Below, piece by piece: positions 56,484 to 64,000 of a stretch of DNA of 64,000 nucleotides. This DNA comes from Urophycis tenuis. Lineage: Eukaryota; Chordata; Actinopteri; Gadiformes; Phycidae. Each line of letters begins with the position of its first letter. The stretch's first letter is position 1. The notes beneath the pieces were generated by a model that worked only from the letters and a program-made list of their open reading frames with translations, made no database searches and was not told where the DNA came from. Position numbers and translations under genes: made by a program. The stretch lies in contig JAXIVH010000008.1 in NCBI GenBank assembly GCA_036785325.1, forward strand, positions 7,230,822 through 7,294,821, read 5' to 3'.

Positions 56484-57392
56484 GAACTTAAAGTGATGGT
56501 TCGGAGTAAAATTCACCCTGAGGTAATTTCCACCAATAATCCAGCCAAATACCCCCTCAGATGCATTTTTAGCGACGGTCAATATTTATCAAGTTTAGGG
56601 GTATCAGTTGAATGGCTTAGTATTGGAGTGAACGGTACAATGTGTGTATCTCGTAAATTACCCCACTAATAATGCATGGATTGTTACCCAACTTCTGTAG
56701 TAGTACATATATGGTCTGTACTCACAAAACGAGGCATTTTGAAGTTTGTAAGTACACCAGGAGTTTATTTAAAAGAGCATTTTTCTGATAGCTTCAACTC
56801 TTTGTTGCTAAGGCTACCGCTGCGTCAACGTCTCTTTTTTCCGGATAAGTTCGTAAAAGTCCTCTTCAAAACTCACAAGTGTAAGTAAAAAGTTAGTGAA
56901 TTCAACACTCCATCGAAATGTATTGACAACTGGAATAATTGAATACTTGAAATTAGATGGGGTGTTGAATTCACTAACTTTTTCCTTACACTTATGAGTT
57001 TTGAAGAGGACTTTTACAAACTTATCCGGAAAGACGGAAGAGACGTCGACGCAGCGGTAGCCTTAGCAACAGAGAGTTGAAGCTATCAGAAAAGTGCTCT
57101 TTTAAATAAACTCCTGGTGTACTTACAAACTTTAAAATGCCTTGTTTTGTGAGTACATACCATATATGTCCTACTACAGAAGTTGGGTAACAATCCATGC
57201 ATTATTAGTGGGGTAATTTACGAGATATACACATTGTACCGTTCACTCCAGTACTAAGCCATTCGGCTGATACCCCTAAACTTGATAAATATTTACCGTC
57301 GCTAAAAATGCATCTGAGGGGGTATTTGGCTGGATTATTGGTGAAAATGGATTATTGGTGAAAATTTTACTCCGAACCATCACTTTAACGGG
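56484..57392. mobile_element. Fold-back DNA element: 427-433-bp inverted arms, 41-bp spacer, TTAA borders
   Basis: Arm 56488-56914 pairs almost fully with 56956-57388 on the opposite strand. The element termini read AGTGATGGTTCGGAGTAAAA at both ends, each flanked by TTAA, the duplication used by the piggyBac and Kolobok superfamilies. No transposase frame lies between. It is a non-autonomous fold-back/MITE-like copy. Confidence 0.85.
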
Positions 57393-58107
57393 AACTTTTG
57401 TGATGTGACTACGTTCAAATGGCCACAACTTCTCTAAATATTATCAGAATTCCGTGTGTTATACATCGTTGGAAAGCTTAGACACTACACTTTCAGACTA
57501 CATGAATAACTCAAAATGCTCCAGGGGCGACTTGTGTCCCTAGTTACCATGACCTGGTAGAAAATGGTGGAAATGGAAAATGGTGGGAAATGGAAGCAAC
57601 GTTTTCAGCGCTTTGGTTTTGATCCAAAAGGCCGCCAGAGAGGTTTGCTCAAACACACTTTTAAGACCACCATCATTTGCTATTTCGATCAATTCTTCTT
57701 CCTCCTACAACTGACAAGTGATTCGGGATATTGACAAATGGGTTGCGATCCACTCATTCGTTCGCCGTGGATAGTTGGAGGATGGGGAGTATCGAATTCA
57801 TTTGAAAGTGCAACAAGGTGATCGCGCACCAGCTGCGAGAGAATGGGCCCTGCCGCAGTCTCTGTTACGATTTCTATTTCTTCTGCCATTTTAGGAGGGA
57901 AAAGTCAACACAATCTCTTTTTATGTTCTTTATTCACGTCTCTTCATAGCAACAGTCAGTAACTCGAATGACAGAAAAGGCGGCTTGTAACAAAAAAAAA
58001 AACGCGCTCATAACTTTTCATTGGCTTAAGAGACTCAGGTGACCTTCACTGAACATACAACTTCAAAACAGAGGCACAGAATAATAATGCATGAGAACAC
58101 ACAACCT
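57393..58107. other. Repeat-like stretch with an unassigned minus-strand ORF
   Basis: Non-coding repeat sequence, probably part of a family often found beside the AGTGATGG fold-back element. The minus strand at 57889-57689 holds a 66-codon frame from a real ATG (MAEEIEIVTETAAGPILSQL...), non-repetitive in composition. I recognise no domain and would treat it as transposon-associated until shown otherwise. Confidence 0.35.
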
Positions 58108-59352
58108 ATCTGACCACTGTGCGTACAAGAAACAGATAGGAAGTGAGACAATCATTGTGATCATATGGGTAGATGATTTAATCATTGGATTCATTGATGC
58201 TGACTGGGCATCCTCTGTGGAAGATAGACGGAGCACTACAGGGTACTGTTTCAGCCTGACAAAACAGGGTCCCGCAATTTCATGGTAAACAAGGAAACAG
58301 CCCTCAGTGGCATTGTCTACATGTGCAGGGTTGCCAAATTGGGCGGTTTTGCGATGTATTTTGCGGGCAAAAAAGGGTTTGAGCGGGTGGATAAAATTTG
58401 GGCTGGTTTAGGATCAGATCGGCGGTTTTTCGTAGCCAAAACACCGACACATCGGATTAAACAAGACAAACATCTCTCTGTGCTAACACAATTAGTAGTA
58501 GCCTCTGTTATGTTCAGAGCTGGGGCGGGTTCAGAGGCCGAACGTAACGTTGCGTCTGGGAACCACATCTTGAGCAGGGGCGGGTAAAATGGCTACAATG
58601 TTGCAACTAATTATTCTTAATCTGCGCATCAGAATCTTGCGGTTTTCAGTGGCTACAATGTTGCAACAAATTATTCTAATTCATCAGAATGTTGCAGTTT
58701 TCTGTGGCTACAATGTTGCAACAAATTATTCTAACTAATCAGAAGGTTGCATCAACTAGAACTAGAGCAACTCGCGTGAAGATGGCAGTGTGGGCAGTGG
58801 GCACAAAATAGCCTATCATAACAGACAACATGACGAGGGGTAAGAATCATTTTGCATTTAATGCTGCATACAAGTGACATACGGCTAAAATTGCACATTA
58901 AATTAACACATTGAACCATATTAAATGGTAAAAAAAAAAAAAATTGGGCGGGTTTTTGTGCAATCTTGCGGTTTTTGAGGAGGTTTTGGGCTGGAAAACC
59001 TTGCTGGCATCTGGCAACCATGTACATGTGAGGCTGAGTATATAGGTCTAGCTGCTACTACTCAGGAGAGCATATACCTTACTCAGCTGTTAAATGGCAT
59101 GGATAATAGAATACACAGTTGTGCTGAAATTCATGGTGAAAACCAGGGTGCCATAGCACTGTGTAAGAACCCAGTGAACAGACAGAGGTCTAAACACATT
59201 GATGTGAAATACCACTTCATACGTAACACACTCAGTGAAGGTAAAATAAGTATTGTCTATTGCCCATCAGAAGAAATGGTTGCAGACATACTGACAAAAC
59301 CGGTAGCAAAACCAAAAATAATCAAGTTCAAAACATGGTACTTTGGAAACTA
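58108..59352 (+). mobile_element. Ty1/copia fragment, plus strand: reverse transcriptase scrap and RNase H, split by a hAT insertion
   Basis: 58108-58186 encodes a piece of copia reverse transcriptase with the active-site word WVDDLI. A deletion joins it to the RNase H region (DADWASSVEDRRSTTGYCFS from 58194). RNase H continues after the inserted hAT element, from 59031 (words HIDVKYHFIR and VADILTKP), to the stop at 59350-59352. A TAA stop near 58285 and the insertion make it defective. Confidence 0.88.
58326..59022. mobile_element. Non-autonomous hAT element nested in copia RNase H
   Basis: Ends read CAGGGTTGCCAAATT and, inverted, CATGGTTGCCAGATG. The 8-bp target duplication TACATGTG is present on both sides (58318-58325 and 59023-59030). 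Removing 697 bp plus one duplication restores a continuous RNase H frame across the site. No transposase is encoded; internally a short unit with GTGGCTACAATGTTGCAAC recurs three times (58590-58750). Confidence 0.9.
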
Positions 59353-59359
59353 AATGTGT

Positions 59360-61080
59360 TGAAATTATAACATACGAGATAACATGATAATGATAACAAT
59401 CTCCCTATATCCTCTGGGGTCTACAAATTCACTGCTCTTTTCCTCCTCATTTTTGATACCACCCTCCCTTGCTTCACTTGGGGTAGACCTGGGTTTACAA
59501 TCTGACAATCCAAATCTTTCAAGCATTTTTAGTATGTATTGTTTTTGATTAATTGTAATTTTGTCTTTCTTCTGATCAAACTGTATGCCCAAGAACTATG
59601 AACATTTTCTCAGTTCCTTCATGTTGAATTGTGATCTCATAGTGTTTTTGAAGCTGTTGAGTAGGTCACTATTGCTGGCTGAAATGATTAAATCATCTAC
59701 CCATATGATCACAATGATTGTCTCACTTCCTATCTGTTTCTTGTACACACAGTGGTCAGATAGGTTCCTCTCAAAGTTGTCTTGTTAGAAGTAGTCATTT
59801 AGAAGTTTGTACCAATTCGTTCCAGATTGTTTCAGACCATAAAGGGATTTCTTTAACTTACATACAAGTTTTTTCTCCAGTTTTTGTTGTGTTTTCAAAA
59901 CCCTCAGGTTGTTCTAAGTAAATCTCTTCCTCTATTGGAGCATGTACGTATGCTGTTTTCACATCCATTATGCTGTTTTCACATCCATTTGATGTGCAAT
60001 GAGATCATTCTGAACAGCAATTTGCATAAGGGCTCGCACTGAACAAATGTTTGCTGTCGGGGCAAATGTTTCATTATAGTCTATTCCCTCTGTCTGGTTG
60101 TAGCCTTTAGCAACATACCTATCCCCCCCCCCCCGCTGTATTCCTACCCTCATGTAATGTAGTCAGTTCAAAGGTTTCGTTTTCTTTAAGTGAGTCCATT
60201 TCTTCCTTCATGGCTTGTTGCCATGCTGGTTCCTCCGGTCTGGGCTTCTCTATAAGTTTGGGGGACTCCGTACACTGCCCTGAAACAATAATCGACACTA
60301 GCATGGGTTACATCTTTATCTTTAATGTCTGGTATGTAATCCTGTAGGTATTTTGGAGCTTTTCTTTCTCTTCTTGGGTAGCAGGGGTTTTGTTCATAAC
60401 TAGGCTCTGAACCTAAGCTGTTTTTGTTTTCACCCAGTTTTCACCCAACTTCATCATAGTGTACATTTTCATTTTTGTTTAAGATCTGATTCTCTTTGCT
60501 ATCTTCTTTCTGTAGCAATTCAGAGCCACTCTTTTCAATTTCTGACCTGCGGTCTCTGAAGCTGTTGATCTCTGGTTCATATTCATCAGTCTGGGTTTGT
60601 TGATCAACACTGTTCATTTTGATGAATTTCACCAGTCTGTTTGGACACCTTTCTTGTTTGAGGGTTGTAAACCCTGGACTGTTCTTACTGTACCCCACAA
60701 ATATTCCCTTTTTACATTTGGGATAAGTTTCTTCTGATCATAAATGACTATATGCATAACAATCTGATCCAAAAATCAGAAAAATCAATCAATCAAAAAT
60801 AAAAAATTCCTGTTAGTATAATGTATGTTTTTTTTAGTTCTCTCATTGTAACATCTGTCACGGATATGGGCTGCACTTTGAATAGCAAAAGGCCACAATG
60901 CTTTTGGTAACCCCTATTCTATTAACATGCATCTCCCCATTTCAAACAAGGTCCTCCACTGTCTTTCAGCTGTTCCGTTCTGATGTGGAGAGTAAGGGGA
61001 TGATGTCTCGTGTCTTATACCTTTTTCTCTTAAAAGGGCATGAAAAGCCTCACCTGTGTACCATCATCTGATCTGATACA
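59360..61080 (-). mobile_element. Ty1/copia fragment, minus strand: integrase to reverse transcriptase
   Basis: From 61080 downward on the minus strand are decayed integrase words, a linker (QQTQTDEYEP, 60698-60441), the start of reverse transcriptase (PAWQQAMKEEMDSLKENETF; GIDYNETFAPTANICSVRAL), WVDDLI near 59700, and the reverse transcriptase end (MGIQFDQKKDKITINQKQYI, to about 59365). Several stops and frameshifts break it. It faces the plus-strand RNase H part of the same kind of element. Confidence 0.85.
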
Positions 61081-64000
61081 TTTGTGCATGCATTTTGCAT
61101 GATTGTTTTTTTTTTTTTACTGATGTCGTAGCCTACTAACCTACGGCCCGGTTAGGAATGTTACGCGCCCCGGTGGTTGGGGACCCCTGGCCTAAGCTAC
61201 AATCGTTTTTTGTTTTTTTTAATCAACGCGCGCATCGTTTGCTGGCTGAGGCAGCCAGTCAGCCAGCCAGAGACTGCTAGTCATCACTGACACTGACAGA
61301 CTGGCACAAGTTCGTGATGACTAGTTTAGTATAAGTTTCTAGTGGTTTTATTCAATGAAGTTGCCGACAAGTTGCCAACAACCTCTAAGGAGCTAGCGTG
61401 ACATTGAAATGTCATACTAATAAAACTGTGTGCCGTCTAGTCTATAAACAGCTGTTCATTGCTGGTAATAATGTTAGCAATAGCTGTGTCTGTCAGAGAA
61501 ACAGATCTGTGATCATACACACATATCGTAGATAATACACATACATTCAACATTAAATAACGTAACATACAGCATGATAAACAGTAACACTTACAAGAAC
61601 ACCTTTGGTTCGCCAAACGTATTCAATCAATGATTCCTGCTGTGATTACACCATAGCTGGCTGAATAGATGCACGAATGTCATAAAAATACCTCGTAGGT
61701 AGGCTACCTGTAGCCTCTCGCGAAGGGAAGAAGATAGTTCTACCGCGCAGCTAGCATTCTAGAGGGGCATTCTACTCTGATCTGGGCTTATTCTGGCTGG
61801 CTTTAGCCTGTGACTGTGCGAGCAGTAGGCTACAGTGCACAACTACATGTCTTTTGGTCAACATTTTCGTTTTTTTCATTTTTTCCTTTACTCCAATTTC
61901 GGATCTTTCAGTCACAGTGAAAACCGGGGACATTTCCGGGGACAGCAGTAGCCGGGGACAGGTCACTGAAAACGGGGACTGTCCCCGGAATAGTCAGGGG
62001 GCAAACCCTAAGATTGCTAACTATGCTCACGCTTCTGTGTAAAGTTTGGCAACCTTATTTTGTTTTTTATTATTTTATTATATTTTATTATTTATTTTAT
62101 TTTATTTTATTTTGTTAGAAGGAACCCCTAGGAGGAATAATGTGGGTGTTGTCATCTTGGATTTTTACTCCAAGTACCCCTGACTGCAGACCACAGATCG
62201 GGGCGGGGCTCAATATGGGCGGAGTCAAACGTTAAGCCCAGCCCACATCAACGTTTGACTCCGCCCACGTTGAGCCATGCTTGACTCCTTTTTAGGCGCC
62301 ATCTGGTGGCAGCACATTCACAAACAGCAACGCAGCACCTATGGCTAAAATAAGGAAACAATTCTATATATGAAACAATTGTAATTATATATTATATATA
62401 TTAGATAAATAGATCTTCTTTTTTCTTCCTTTTATTTATTTTATCCATTCTGCCTATATTAGTTTTTCTAGCTTTTCCCCAGAACAGAAACAAAAACATA
62501 CACCTCTGTACAGAAACCTACTGTATATGATTGTACCAGAGAGAGTCTGTACATTTCACAAACCATGTTTGTGTCAGAAATTGCAGAGGACTGGACCCAA
62601 ATGTAGACGCTGGTAGAGACAGGTAGGTGAACAATAAACTTTATTTTTTTACTTGCGAACTGAACTCACAGACAACAGGAGGAGCACAGGAACACCAGGC
62701 ACGGGGAACAGGCTACAACATGGGACAAAACACAGACACAGAACACACAGGAAGACTGAAGACTGGACACTGAACTTCAAAATAAAACAGGAGGACAACA
62801 GGGAACAAAAGACACAGACCATGACAGGACATTTGTAGGGGTTAGGGTTGGGGTTCAAAGGATGAAAATGCCTGCATTTGCCTTTTGTCCATTATTTCTT
62901 GGCAAAATGCCTTGTGATCATCTTGTACAGCAAAAAGGAACATGAACGGTTCCCTCAGCTCATCCTCCTCCTCTGGATCCAGGTGATTGGACTGACGGAG
63001 CTAACTCCTCCACTGCCCTCAAGCGGTCTTTCTTCTCCATGGAGAGGACTCGGGAAAGGGAAAGCTTCCCCTTAAATGTGTTGCTGCTACACCACCTTGC
63101 TGCCTCCATGGTGTCATGAAGCAGAGTATCCTCCTAATAAAAAATAAAGAAAACAACTATTAAAGTAAGGGTTGGAGAAGGCAGAAAACAGTGAAATAAT
63201 AAAAGCCTATAGCAGGCAGCATATCCTGTTCCCTGTTCCCAGTCCTGGTATGTTCTCAGCTTCCTCTAGAAAGGAAACAGATTATGGTCTTATAGGCACA
63301 ATAACAATGCAAGACGTAAAAAAAAAAAAAATCAGTGGCTGATTTTAAGTTTACTGGTTTAATGAAAACAGAGATATGACAAAACAAAACAAACTAACAT
63401 CCCCATGGATGCGTGTACAACAACACTGCTTTGAACAATACCTGAAGCTTCAGAGGCAGCTTCTGAATGCCTGAAGTTTTTAGGGGTTAGGGGTTAGGCT
63501 TTCGTCTTCAAGCAATAGTTTGACTACATAATAATTCATCACATGACCTCTCACCTGTAGTCCTTTTCGCTCACGTCACCTTTTTCTTTCCCGTAATCTG
63601 TCTTCTTCTAACCTTGATGATTGAATGAAAACATACATTCATGATGAAAACATTCATGTTAGTCAGTTGACAGTGAATACAGTAAAACAGGTGATTTAAA
63701 AGGATCTGATGTTGATCTTGATGATGATCTGATCCGATGTGATTTTGAGGGCACTTGGGAAGTTCTGTAGGAGACCAAGACACCACAATCTCCTAATTTG
63801 CAACATGTTTTCCTTTGAAGAAGGAAACGCAAGAAGATTCAAATATGTTTAGAAAAATAATACCTTGTATATATAATAAGCGTAACGTGTCACAATATAC
63901 ACATACCTCTCTGAAATCACAATTGCCCCCCATTACAATGTACAGAGTGTACTGTAAGTGAAGAGGTACTGGTGAATATAATATCATGCATATTCCTCAG
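61081..64000. other. Repeat-rich tail of the window, no gene recognised
   Basis: Contents: a hAT-like terminus (GGTTGGGGACCCCTGG near 61174), a GGGGACA-rich element end (61925-61990), a TTTTA-rich tract (62060-62115), a hairpin (62207-62276), a dispersed-repeat-like stretch (62577-62835) and short AT-rich runs. ORFs here are short and without recognisable motifs. Confidence 0.5.

Noticed and set aside
62653..62858. Short ORFs on both strands at 62.65-62.86 kb
   Set aside because: They overlap a dispersed-repeat-like sequence and show no motif.

Overview
This is a window from a ray-finned fish (teleost) nuclear genome. The evidence is spliced vertebrate genes with compact introns, a prepro-GnRH2 whose hormone is the chicken-II decapeptide, fish-style tRNA-derived SINEs, an L2-type LINE tail, hAT and copia elements, and many very long dinucleotide microsatellites. 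The SINE sequence and microsatellite load would suit a clupeiform-like fish, but that is a weak guess.

Layout. Minus strand: zmat1 (U1/matrin-type zinc fingers, 413-5538); gnrh2 (6223-6829), whose poly(A) signal lies about 510 bp from the zmat1 start codon; ptpra (receptor tyrosine phosphatase alpha, coding 12094-25854, one upstream untranslated exon at 26068-26114); about 10 kb without coding exons, probably ptpra intron 1 and promoter (26.1-36.3 kb); and idh3b (beta subunit of mitochondrial NAD-isocitrate dehydrogenase, 37006-45840), with two alternative last exons. Plus strand: wdr1 (actin-interacting protein 1, 47328-54151), head to head with idh3b across about 1.5 kb. From 54.2 kb to the end I see no host gene, only repeats: a LINE fragment, an 0.9-kb fold-back element flanked by TTAA, an internally inverted Ty1/copia element with a hAT element nested in it, and other remnants.

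The gnrh2-ptpra neighbourhood is an old vertebrate linkage, and idh3b lies in the same human region (20p13). The genes do not form an operon or pathway: they serve neuropeptide signalling, tyrosine phosphatase signalling, the TCA cycle and actin turnover.

Main observations: (1) wdr1 has a U12-type AT-AC intron with a matching branch point, and the 15-exon model closes at 605 codons; (2) idh3b closes at 385 or 382 residues with either of two last exons and uses a GC-AG intron; (3) ptpra coding exons carry about 13 single-base indels while idh3b, wdr1 and gnrh2 carry none, so this is either a local assembly problem or a decaying gene; (4) there are nested and rearranged transposons with readable target-site duplications. 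I did not find a convincing new multi-gene system.
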